Shown piece by piece: positions 38,245 through 44,583 of a stretch of DNA of 44,583 nucleotides. Origin of the DNA: Desulfovibrio piger ATCC 29098 (GTDB lineage: Bacteria > Desulfobacterota > Desulfovibrionia > Desulfovibrionales > Desulfovibrionaceae); the NCBI RefSeq assembly GCF_000156375.1, contig NZ_DS996351.1, forward strand, positions 148,683 to 193,265, read 5' to 3'. Numbering within the stretch: the stretch's first letter is position 1; the number at the start of each line of letters is the position of its first letter. The notes beneath the pieces were generated by a model, which did not search any database, had not been told where the DNA came from, and saw nothing but the letters and a program-made list of their open reading frames with translations. The translations under genes were made by a program, and so were the position numbers.

Positions 38245-39231
38245 CTAGAACTGCAGCAGGGCCGCGCCCCAGGTCAGGCCGCTGCCGAAGGCGGTCACCA
38301 GCACGCGGTCCCCGGCCTTGATGCGGCCCTGGGCCAGAGCTTCCACCAGGGCCAGCGGCACGGAGGCGGAAGAGGTGTTGCCGTATTCGGCCACGTTGGT
38401 GAACACGTGATCCAGATCGATCTTCAGGCGGCTGCCCACGGCCTCGATGATGCGCATGTTGGCCTGGTGGGGCACGAAGAGATCGACATCGGCGGCCGTG
38501 AGGCCGTTGCGCTCCAGCAGTTCCTGGCAAACGCCGGACATCTGGCGCACGGCATGCTTGTAGACTTCACGGCCCTGCATGGAGATGAAAAAGTCGTCGC
38601 CCACGGGATCGCCGGGCTTGTACTGGCAGGTGGTGCCGCCGCCCACGATGATGAGGTCATGCAGGCTGCCGTCGCTCTTGCAGATGCTGTCCTGCACACG
38701 GGCCAGGGCGTTCTCGGGATCGCTGTTCAGGATGCAGGCGCCGGCGCCGTCACCGAAGAGCACGCAGGTGCTGCGGTCGCTCCAGTTGACGCGGCGGGTA
38801 AGGGCCTCGGTGCAGACGAAGAGGATCTGGGAAGCCGGGTCCTGGCAGAGCAGGGCGTCCGCCAGATGCAGGCCGTACAGGAAGCCGGAGCAGGCGGAGC
38901 CGAAGTCGAAGGACATGGCCGGGCCGGCACCGATGTTGCCGCCGATGATGCAGGAAAGCGAGGGGCTGAGGTGGTCCGGCGTACAGGTGGCCGTGAGGAT
39001 GTGGGTCAGCTTGGCAGCATCGAGACCGGCATCTTCCAGCGCCTTGCGGGCGGCATGGGTCCCGAGGTCGGAGGCGTTCTCTTCCTGAGACAGACGGTGG
39101 CGACGCTTGATACCGGTACGGGTGGTGATCCACTCGTCGTTGGTCTCCACCAGTTTGCTCAAATCGTCGTTGGTCAGGACCTCGGCGGGGACGTAGCTGC
39201 TGAGGGCGTGCAGATAGCAGTTTGGCTTCAT
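38245..39231 (-). CDS. fabH: 3-oxoacyl-ACP synthase III
   Basis: The 328-residue protein has WITTRTGIKRRHRL, the active-site cysteine in FDFGSACSGFLYGL, the VPHQANMRIIEAVGSRL histidine region and YGNTSSASVPLAL with the catalytic asparagine. It starts fatty acid synthesis by condensing acetyl-CoA with malonyl-ACP. It follows plsX by 15 bases and is followed by fabG after 62 bases containing a promoter. Confidence 0.96.
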   Translation of the reverse strand: MKPNCYLHALSSYVPAEVLTNDDLSKLVETNDEWITTRTGIKRRHRLSQEENASDLGTHAARKALEDAGLDAAKLTHILTATCTPDHLSPSLSCIIGGNIGAGPAMSFDFGSACSGFLYGLHLADALLCQDPASQILFVCTEALTRRVNWSDRSTCVLFGDGAGACILNSDPENALARVQDSICKSDGSLHDLIIVGGGTTCQYKPGDPVGDDFFISMQGREVYKHAVRQMSGVCQELLERNGLTAADVDLFVPHQANMRIIEAVGSRLKIDLDHVFTNVAEYGNTSSASVPLALVEALAQGRIKAGDRVLVTAFGSGLTWGAALLQF

Positions 39232-39246
39232 AGAGATACCCGTGGC

Positions 39247-40281
39247 TTAAATGGCGCGTGAGAAGCGGGTGAGTTCCTCGTTGGCCAGGATGGTTTCGGC
39301 AAGACGGTCGTTGGTGCCCTTGCGCACAAAGGTACCGGCCATCTTGATGGCATTCTGCATGGCTCGGGCGCTGGAACGGCCGTGGCAGACGATGGCCAGA
39401 CCCTGCAGGCCCAGAAGGGGCGCGCCGCCGTATTCGGCATAGTCGATGGTGGTGGCGAACTTTTTGAAGGCGCCCTTGGCCAGCATGCCGCCCAGGGCGG
39501 GCAGGAAGCCGGAGGTAAACAGGCGCTTGAGCATGCGGACCAGGGCCGAGGCCAGGCCTTCGCTCATCTTGACCACCACGTTGCCCACAAAACCGTCACA
39601 GACCACGACATCGATATCGCCCGTAAAGATGTCGCGGCCTTCGGCATTGCCCACGAAGTTGAGGTTCTGGGCGAGTTTGAGCAGTTCGTAGGCTTCCTTG
39701 ACCTGGCTGTTGCCCTTGCCTTCCTCTTCGCCGATGCTCAGCAGGCTGACACGCGGGGCCGCATAGCCCAGCAGGTCACGCGCGAAGGCGTCGCCCATGA
39801 GGCCGAACTGGAAAAGATGATAGGGCCGGCAGTCCACATTGGCGCCGGCGTCCAGCACGACCACGGGATTCTTTTCCGTGGGCAGCAGGGCAGCCAGCGC
39901 CGGGCGTTCGACGCCCGGCAGCCGACCCATGATGAACATGCCGCACGCGACCGTGGCACCGGAATGTCCGGCGCTGACCACGGCTTCGGCCTTGCCGTCC
40001 TTGACGAGACGGCAGGCCACCTGGATGGAAGCGTTTTTCTTGCGGCGAAGAATGTCCGAAGGCTTTTCATTCATGTGCACCACATCATCAGCCTGGACGA
40101 TGTCGAAATGCACGTTGGCAAGGTCGAGCTTGGCGAGTTCCGCTTCTACCTTGGGGGTATCCCCCACAAGGAGGACGTGCAAGTCATGAAGCCTGGCGGC
40201 GTCGATGGCACCAGGAACAACCACGGAGGGGCCAAAGTCCCCTCCCATGGCATCAACGGCTATGATGGGGCGCGCGTTCAT
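39247..40281 (-). CDS. plsX: Phosphate acyltransferase PlsX
   Basis: The 344-residue protein has IAVDAMGGDFGP at the start, VSAGHSGATVACGMF, VLDAGANVDCRP, GRDIFTGDIDVVVCDGFVGNVVVK and EYGGAPLLGLQG. It makes acyl-phosphate from acyl-ACP for phospholipid synthesis at the membrane surface. The start codon shares one base with the rpmF stop (TAATG), so the two are coupled. Confidence 0.97.
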   Translation of the reverse strand: MNARPIIAVDAMGGDFGPSVVVPGAIDAARLHDLHVLLVGDTPKVEAELAKLDLANVHFDIVQADDVVHMNEKPSDILRRKKNASIQVACRLVKDGKAEAVVSAGHSGATVACGMFIMGRLPGVERPALAALLPTEKNPVVVLDAGANVDCRPYHLFQFGLMGDAFARDLLGYAAPRVSLLSIGEEEGKGNSQVKEAYELLKLAQNLNFVGNAEGRDIFTGDIDVVVCDGFVGNVVVKMSEGLASALVRMLKRLFTSGFLPALGGMLAKGAFKKFATTIDYAEYGGAPLLGLQGLAIVCHGRSSARAMQNAIKMAGTFVRKGTNDRLAETILANEELTRFSRAI

Positions 40282-40463
40282 TACTCAGCTTCGGTCTTGG
40301 CGATCACCTGACGGCCCTTGTAAGCGCCGCAGTTGGGGCACACGCTATGGGGCACGGTGGGCTCGCCGCAGGAGCAGTAAATGACGGTGGGGGTGGCCAC
40401 GCGGTCGTGGGAACGACGCATGCCCTTGCGGGAACGGGACTTTTTGTTTTGCTGGACAGCCAT
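40281..40463 (-). CDS. rpmF: 50S ribosomal protein L32
   Basis: The 60-residue basic protein starts MAVQQNKKSRSRKGMRRSHD and has a zinc ribbon (CSCGEPTVPHSVCPNCG). L32 belongs to the large ribosomal subunit. The Zn-type cysteines are intact. It is commonly placed between yceD and plsX, as here. Confidence 0.97.
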   Translation of the reverse strand: MAVQQNKKSRSRKGMRRSHDRVATPTVIYCSCGEPTVPHSVCPNCGAYKGRQVIAKTEAE

Positions 40464-40570
40464 GATGTTCTCCTTCTCCGAGAGATCGGAAATGATATGC
40501 TTTTTGGGCGTGAGTGACCCTATGGGCCAAGCTCAAGAGGCAAGAGCCTAGCAGAAAAAAATTTTGATGT

Positions 40571-41122
40571 CTAGTTTTTGCGCAACTTCAGCCCGCGCAG
40601 GACGGCCATGCGCGGATCGCCCTCTTCCGGGGCGCACTGGCAGGGGCCGTCATTGAGGTTGGCACCGCACTGGGGGCACAGGCCTTTGCAGTCGGGGCGG
40701 CACAGGGGATTGACCGGCAGGGCCAGGACGAACTCTTCCCAGCAGATGGCGCCCAGATCGAGATACGACACGCCGTTCTCCACCACGACGCGACTTTCCA
40801 GCAGGTCTTCGCCGGTGGTCGCGGCCTCTTCGTCTTCGGGTTCGGCGGCGGTCTCCTCAAAATTTTCAAGATGCGAATCCACGGTCACGGTCACGTCTTC
40901 GGCGCAACGGTTGCAGGGCAGCACCACGGTACCGGTGATGCTCCCGCGCACCAGATAGCCGCCTTCCAGGGGCATGATGCCGAGCTCGGCCTTCAGGGGA
41001 TCGATGATGCGGCAGTCCATCTGGAATTCGGCCAGCGGTCCCTGCCAGATGGCGGGATCGTCCAGCGTCATGTCCTTGCCGGAAGGGGAAATCTCACTGA
41101 GCGGGATACGATAGTTCTGCAT
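40571..41122 (-). CDS. yceD: YceD/DUF177 family protein
   Basis: Starting at the ATG at 41122 (AGGTG before it; a GTG two codons upstream is less likely) the protein has 183 residues. It has LPCNRCAEDVTVTV near the middle and CRPDCKGLCPQCGANLNDGPC near the end, the cysteine pattern of DUF177. Proteins of this family are co-transcribed with rpmF and have been linked to 23S rRNA accumulation in bacteria and plants. It heads the operon just after a strong promoter. Confidence 0.9.
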   Translation of the reverse strand: MQNYRIPLSEISPSGKDMTLDDPAIWQGPLAEFQMDCRIIDPLKAELGIMPLEGGYLVRGSITGTVVLPCNRCAEDVTVTVDSHLENFEETAAEPEDEEAATTGEDLLESRVVVENGVSYLDLGAICWEEFVLALPVNPLCRPDCKGLCPQCGANLNDGPCQCAPEEGDPRMAVLRGLKLRKN

Positions 41123-41140
41123 GGTCACCTCAATGCGGCC

Positions 41141-41169
41141 TTCTTACTCGGCGCTCAAGCCTGTGTCAA
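41141..41169 (-). promoter_or_regulatory. Promoter of the yceD-rpmF-plsX-fabH operon
   Basis: On the minus strand a perfect TTGACA (41169-41164) and TAAGAA (41146-41141) are exactly 17 bases apart. The predicted leader before the yceD ATG is only about 12 bases, just enough for the ribosome site. Confidence 0.6.
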
Positions 41170-41205
41170 GCCCGGAAGGGGCGGTGTCACAGGCCTTTGC
41201 GCGGC

Positions 41206-41835
41206 TCAGGCCACGCAGGAGAATATCAGCATCCCGGCCAGGGCCACGAAGACCAGACCGGCCACACGGTGCATGAGCATCTGGCCGCGCGGCGAGCTGT
41301 TGAACCAGTGGGCCAGGCGGCCGCCCAGGGCCGAGACGGCCGTGAAGACGATGAAGGCCGCCAGCATGAAGAGCAGGCCCAGTTCCATGACCTGCAGGGC
41401 CACGCTGCCGCGCTCCGGCGCGCAGAACTGCGGCAGGAAGGCCAGGAAGAAGAGCGTCACCTTGGGATTGGTGATGTTCATGATGACCCCGCGGCGGTAC
41501 AGGCCCCAGTAGCCCAGGAAGCGGCTTTCCTGCAGATGGGCCATGCTGGCCCCGGCCCGGAAGGAGAGCCAGGCCAGATAGAGCAGGTAGGCCGCCCCGA
41601 CGATGGTCAGCAGGGTGAAGGCCAGCGGCGAGGTCATGAAGATGCCCGCCACGCCCACGGCTACTATTGTTGTATGGAAGCACAGGCCGGAGATGAGCCC
41701 CAGGGTGGTGGCCACACCGGCCCGCATACCGTACAGGGCGGACTGGGTGAGGACGAAGATGATGTCCGGTCCCGGAGCAAGGGCCAGCATGAGGGCAGTA
41801 GCGAAAAACGTCAGGACAGTATCCAGGGGCAGCAT
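41206..41835 (-). CDS. LysE/RhtB-family amino-acid exporter
   Basis: The 209-residue protein has about six membrane segments and the LysE family start FFATALMLALAPGPDIIFVLTQS, followed by GLISGLCFHT and the NPKVTLFFLAFLPQF motif. Members export amino acids or related solutes. The start lies inside the end of the GIY-YIG gene (25-base overlap). The substrate is unknown. The stop is close to the yceD promoter, and no clear terminator is visible between them. Confidence 0.9.
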   Translation of the reverse strand: MLPLDTVLTFFATALMLALAPGPDIIFVLTQSALYGMRAGVATTLGLISGLCFHTTIVAVGVAGIFMTSPLAFTLLTIVGAAYLLYLAWLSFRAGASMAHLQESRFLGYWGLYRRGVIMNITNPKVTLFFLAFLPQFCAPERGSVALQVMELGLLFMLAAFIVFTAVSALGGRLAHWFNSSPRGQMLMHRVAGLVFVALAGMLIFSCVA

Positions 41836-42104
41836 TGGGGAAACTCTTTCAGGGCCTGTTCCTTGCGGGAGCGGGGCAGTCGTTTGATGTGATATTCCAG
41901 GCGCAGGGCCTCCTGCCGGGACGTGCAGGCCCGGGAAAGCAGCAGGGCAACCGGCCTGCGCGGGCGCGTGTAGCGGGCCCCGCCGGGCAGACTGCCGTTG
42001 TGCTGGGCCAGACGCCGGTCAAGGTCGGTGGTCACGCCGCAGTACAGGGTGTCATCGGCGCAGCGCAGCAGATAGACATGCCACGTGGCATCACTGGAAG
42101 CCAC
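41811..42104 (-). CDS. GIY-YIG domain protein (UPF0213/YhbQ-like)
   Basis: The 97-residue protein is a single GIY-YIG domain: VYLLRCADDTLYCGVTTDLDRRLAQHN includes the Y...Y and the conserved arginine, and the glutamate lies in ALRLEYHIKRLPR. Small single-domain members such as YhbQ have been reported to have DNA nuclease activity; the role here is not evident. It overlaps the membrane-protein gene upstream by 14 bases and the exporter gene downstream by 25. Confidence 0.9.
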   Translation of the reverse strand: MASSDATWHVYLLRCADDTLYCGVTTDLDRRLAQHNGSLPGGARYTRPRRPVALLLSRACTSRQEALRLEYHIKRLPRSRKEQALKEFPQCCPWILS

Positions 42105-42576
42105 CGGAAAGCCAGCCTACCAGCAAAAAGCTGATGGTCCAGCTGAGGATGCGGCCGGGCCACGGGTTGGGGGGATTGCCCGCCAGCATGGAGCGCATCT
42201 CGCGCATGGAGTTGAGGACGGAGCCGATGGCGTGGAAGACCATGAAGCCGATGCTGGCCAGCAGGCCGAACTGGATCCCGGCGATGATGATCAGCGCCAG
42301 GGTGATGCCGGGCGCAAGGCCAGCCTGCCGGCTGCCGCCCGAGGTCCAGATGGTCTGGAAATGCAGGCCGCCGTTCCAGGGGCTGCGGCTGCCGCGGAAC
42401 TGTTCCTGGCCGTAACCGCCCCGGCAGGAGTGCCCGTAAGGGCCCTGGCCCCTGCCGTCGTCACAGCCGTCGTGGATGATCTCGGCCTCGATGACGCGCT
42501 CGCCATCACGGGACTGGCCGTTGTCGCTCCGGGGAGAGGGGTATCTGTTCTGGGGATCGGGATTGAAGGGGGACAT
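42091..42576 (-). CDS. Small membrane protein, function unknown
   Basis: The 161-residue protein has a polar, glycine/arginine-rich N-terminal half (residues 1-85) with HSCRGGYGQEQFRG and two hydrophobic segments in the C-terminal half (GITLALIIIAGIQFGLLASI and ILSWTISFLLVGWLSGG), consistent with two membrane spans. I do not recognise a family. It starts 12 bases after yqeB and overlaps the GIY-YIG gene, so it is part of this operon. Confidence 0.7.
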   Translation of the reverse strand: MSPFNPDPQNRYPSPRSDNGQSRDGERVIEAEIIHDGCDDGRGQGPYGHSCRGGYGQEQFRGSRSPWNGGLHFQTIWTSGGSRQAGLAPGITLALIIIAGIQFGLLASIGFMVFHAIGSVLNSMREMRSMLAGNPPNPWPGRILSWTISFLLVGWLSGGFQ

Positions 42577-42588
42577 GATACTCCTGTA

Positions 42589-43395
42589 TCAGGTAGGAAG
42601 GTTATAGCGGGCGGCCATGGCCCGCAGCACGCCCCTGCCCAGGCAGCGGGCGCGTGAGGAGACGTGGTCCAGGGGCACGTGGTCCAGCGGTTCGATGTCG
42701 CACACCTTGGCCCCCGCGCGCACCGGAAGACCGGAACGCAGCAGGCCGCGCAAACGGCCGGACAGGGGCGCCGTGACGGGGACACCGTCCACCCGGCCCA
42801 CTTCCCGCCCCTGAAGGACATGGCCACCCAGGGACAGGGGGCTGGAGAAGATGCCCGCGCACGGGGCACGGCCCACGCGCTGTTCGGTGCGGCCGTGTTC
42901 GCAGGGGATGCCGGTATCGGCAAGAGCTTGTCCCCGCCAGAGGCAGCGGCCCATGTCCGGGCCGAAACTTTCGATGACGCAGTGGACGTCCCGTCCGGCT
43001 TCGATGCCCGGGCCCAGGGCGATGACCAGGTCCGCCATGTCCGGGGAAAGGCCGCGGCCCTTCTTGCTCATGGTGGCGTCCACGAAGACCTGCGGGCAAA
43101 GCTCGCGCAGGCTCGCGCCGTCCTCGTCCACCAGCAGGGGCAGACCCCCGTCCTGCCAGAGGGCACGGCAAGAGGGCACATCGGGGCACAAGCGGGCTTC
43201 GAGCCCTTCCACCCGGGCCACGCCCTCGAAGACCGCCTCGGAAAAGACCACGAAACGGCGGATGGCACGCGGTCGGGCGCACTCCAGCAGCACGAGCCTG
43301 TGCAGGCCCGCGCGCCACAGCTCCAGGGCCACACCGGTACCCATGTCTCCGGCGCCCCGGATGACGACGAGGGGACAGAATCCTTTTTGCATCAT
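42589..43395 (-). CDS. yqeB: Selenium-dependent molybdenum-hydroxylase accessory protein (YqeB/EF2563-like)
   Basis: From the ATG at 43395 the product has 268 residues starting MMQKGFCPLVVIRGAGDMGTGVALELWRAG, a Rossmann-like glycine motif. VDATMSKKGRGLSPDMADLVIALGPGIEAG and the C-terminal lipoyl-like VTAPLSGRLRGLLRSGLPVRAGAKVCDIEP match the YqeB/EF2563 family found with selenium-dependent molybdenum hydroxylases. Its molecular function is not settled. No ribosome site is clear at either tandem ATG. A longer frame upstream runs through the divergent Sel1 promoter and was rejected. The hydroxylase genes themselves are not in the window. Confidence 0.85.
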   Translation of the reverse strand: MMQKGFCPLVVIRGAGDMGTGVALELWRAGLHRLVLLECARPRAIRRFVVFSEAVFEGVARVEGLEARLCPDVPSCRALWQDGGLPLLVDEDGASLRELCPQVFVDATMSKKGRGLSPDMADLVIALGPGIEAGRDVHCVIESFGPDMGRCLWRGQALADTGIPCEHGRTEQRVGRAPCAGIFSSPLSLGGHVLQGREVGRVDGVPVTAPLSGRLRGLLRSGLPVRAGAKVCDIEPLDHVPLDHVSSRARCLGRGVLRAMAARYNLPT

Positions 43396-43455
43396 GACAA
43401 AAATGCATCTTGCCGGGCCAGTCGTCAAGGGCCGGTGGGCGCGTGGACAGGAGGC

Positions 43456-43484
43456 TTGTGTCCCGCCGGGCGGCGGCGTATGGT
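43456..43484 (+). promoter_or_regulatory. Candidate promoter of the Sel1-repeat gene
   Basis: TTGTGT (43456-43461) and TATGGT (43479-43484) are exactly 17 bases apart, about 60 bases before the ATG. The match is moderate. Confidence 0.35.
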
Positions 43485-43543
43485 GGCATGCACGCGTGTC
43501 CCGGACTGATGCCGGACGAGGAAACGACACGCAAGGAGAGATC

Positions 43544-44200
43544 ATGAACAAGATACTCGCGACAGGCCTGCTGGGCCTTGCCCTGGTGAGCGCCATCCCT
43601 GCCGTGGCCGCGGACAGCAAGGCGGACAAGACCTGGCAGGAAGCCTGGACGGCCTACAATATCGGCCAGTACAAGAAAACGCTGCGCCTGTTGCAGCCCC
43701 TGGCCACGGAAGGCGATGCCCGCTCGCAGGTACTGCTGGGCCGTTGCTACGAGAACGGACTGGGCGTCCCGCAGGATCTGACCACGGCCTTCAAGTGGTA
43801 CATGCTGGCGGCGGAACAGAACGATGCCGAAGCCCAGACCCTGGTGGCCTATATGCTGCGTTCCGGTGCGGGCGTCCCGCGTGACACCAACGGCTATCTG
43901 CAGTGGATGCAGCGTGCGGCCCAAAGCGGCTATGCCGAGGCCCAGTTCAATATGGCCCTGATCTACGCCGACGGTGAACTGGTGACCAAGGACCCCGAAC
44001 AGAGCTTCGACTGGGCCAAGCGTGCCGCCGAACAGGGCAATGGCCAGGCCCAGCGTTTCCTGGGCGCCTGCTATGAAGTGGGCTTCGGCGTACCGGAGAA
44101 TGCCACGGAGTCCGCCCTCTGGTATGCCAAGGCTGCCCAGCAGGGGCTGGAGCGGGACGGCAGCATCTTCTCGCACATCCGTCAGTATCCCAAACCGTAA
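43544..44200 (+). CDS. Secreted Sel1-repeat (TPR-like) protein
   Basis: The 218-residue protein starts after AAGGAGAG with a clear signal peptide (MNKILATGLLGLALVSAIPAVAA, cut likely before DSKAD). The mature part is built of about four Sel1-like repeats of roughly 36 residues, each with a ...A...LG..Y..G.GVP.D...A..WY..AA.... pattern (GRCYENGLGVPQDLTTAFKWY, ACYEVGFGVPENATESALWY). Such repeats mediate protein contacts in the periplasm. It is divergent from yqeB and followed by a terminator. The partner is unknown. Confidence 0.9.
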   Translation: MNKILATGLLGLALVSAIPAVAADSKADKTWQEAWTAYNIGQYKKTLRLLQPLATEGDARSQVLLGRCYENGLGVPQDLTTAFKWYMLAAEQNDAEAQTLVAYMLRSGAGVPRDTNGYLQWMQRAAQSGYAEAQFNMALIYADGELVTKDPEQSFDWAKRAAEQGNGQAQRFLGACYEVGFGVPENATESALWYAKAAQQGLERDGSIFSHIRQYPKP

Positions 44201-44261
44201 CTTTTGCCGCCTGTCGCCGGCCTGCGGCACGACCGTACGCCGCAGCCGGAGCCAGACGGAT

Positions 44262-44308
44262 AAAAAAACAGGGCCTGCCTCCCTTTCCCGGGGAGACAGG
44301 CCCTGTTT
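44262..44308 (+). terminator. Terminator of the Sel1-repeat gene
   Basis: AACAGGGCCTG pairs with CAGGCCCTGTTT around a loop containing a smaller CCC/GGG pairing, flanked by an A run and a T run. Confidence 0.85.
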
Positions 44309-44546
44309 CATGAGCGATCGAAAAAACGGTGGCGAGCCAGCATATCTCATGCGCGCCGGAGGGCGCCCCGTCCCGGGCTGCCTGATTTGTCGCGTGGCGC
44401 ATCGCATGCGCGGCGGCAAGGCGACGTAATCTTTCCGAGAAGCATCCTTTCTTGCCTTCAGGCCAGCAGCTTCCCTTCCCGCGTTATACCGGGGGACGGT
44501 GAGTCGCGCGCAGCCTGCGCGACACAAGACCTTGCAGTGATCCGGT

Positions 44547-44583
44547 CAAAAGTTTTTGGCAGGGATGGGGGAGTTTGAGGGGG
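44547..44583 (-). repeat. Start of a dispersed intergenic repeat, cut by the window end
   Basis: The last 17 bases (GGGGGAGTTTGAGGGGG) are the exact reverse complement of 26932-26948, and CAAAAGTTTTT at 44547-44557 also occurs at 27194-27204. The rest of the element would lie beyond the window. Confidence 0.55.

Overview
The window looks like chromosome of a sulfate reducer of the Desulfovibrio group (Desulfobacterota). The basis is a GC-rich coding style, the block yceD-rpmF-plsX-fabH-fabG-acpP-fabF-glyA, the block dCMP deaminase-ribD-ribE-ribH-nusB-leuS-holA, and a selenium-linked molybdenum-hydroxylase accessory gene (yqeB). This assignment is from gene content and order, not from a database search. 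LAYOUT: (1) 1-1744, minus strand: a MarR-type regulator followed by a sodium:solute symporter cut by the window edge, with a perfect 8-bp-arm palindrome over the regulator's probable promoter. (2) 1755-6863, plus strand: a compact, less GC-rich operon for DNA phosphorothioation (Dnd): dndC, a 67-residue protein, dndD and a 514-residue protein whose N-terminus looks like DndE and whose C-terminus is a HerA/FtsK-like ATPase. It has its own AT-rich promoter region and a strong terminator. dndD is split by an apparent one-base insertion in a run of five A. dndA, dndB and the dndFGH restriction genes are absent from the window. (3) 6924-8922: a 64-residue zinc-ribbon protein and a NERD nuclease/UvrD-like helicase with host-like base composition. 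(4) 9041-9358: tRNA-Thr(TGT) with two T-T mismatches, its terminator, and an orphan terminator that may end a small RNA. (5) 9638-18563: a complete type I-E CRISPR-Cas locus in the order cas3-cas8e-cse2-cas6e-cas7-cas5-cas1-cas2, then 12 repeats and 11 spacers, with a very short leader and a decayed last repeat. (6) 18586-26775, minus strand: purC, an AGCS sodium:amino-acid symporter, a conserved hypothetical gene, prmC, lon and radC. (7) 26823-27373: a gene-free patch dense in inverted repeats; a 17-base segment of it recurs inverted at the very end of the window. (8) 27374-34304, minus strand: the riboflavin/nusB/leuS/holA operon led by dCMP deaminase. (9) 34331-41169, minus strand: the fatty-acid, phospholipid and ribosomal-protein L32 operon ending in glyA, with good promoters before yceD and fabG and a hairpin between acpP and fabF. 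(10) 41206-43395, minus strand: LysE-type exporter, GIY-YIG protein, small membrane protein and yqeB. (11) 43544-44308, plus strand: a secreted Sel1-repeat protein with its terminator. HOW IT FITS TOGETHER: regions 2-5 form a defence-rich segment (DNA backbone modification, a nuclease-helicase, CRISPR-Cas) between housekeeping operons. The most unusual item is the four-gene Dnd variant with a DndE-ATPase fusion and no recognisable cognate restriction genes. All function calls rest on motifs and context that I read directly; no searches were run.
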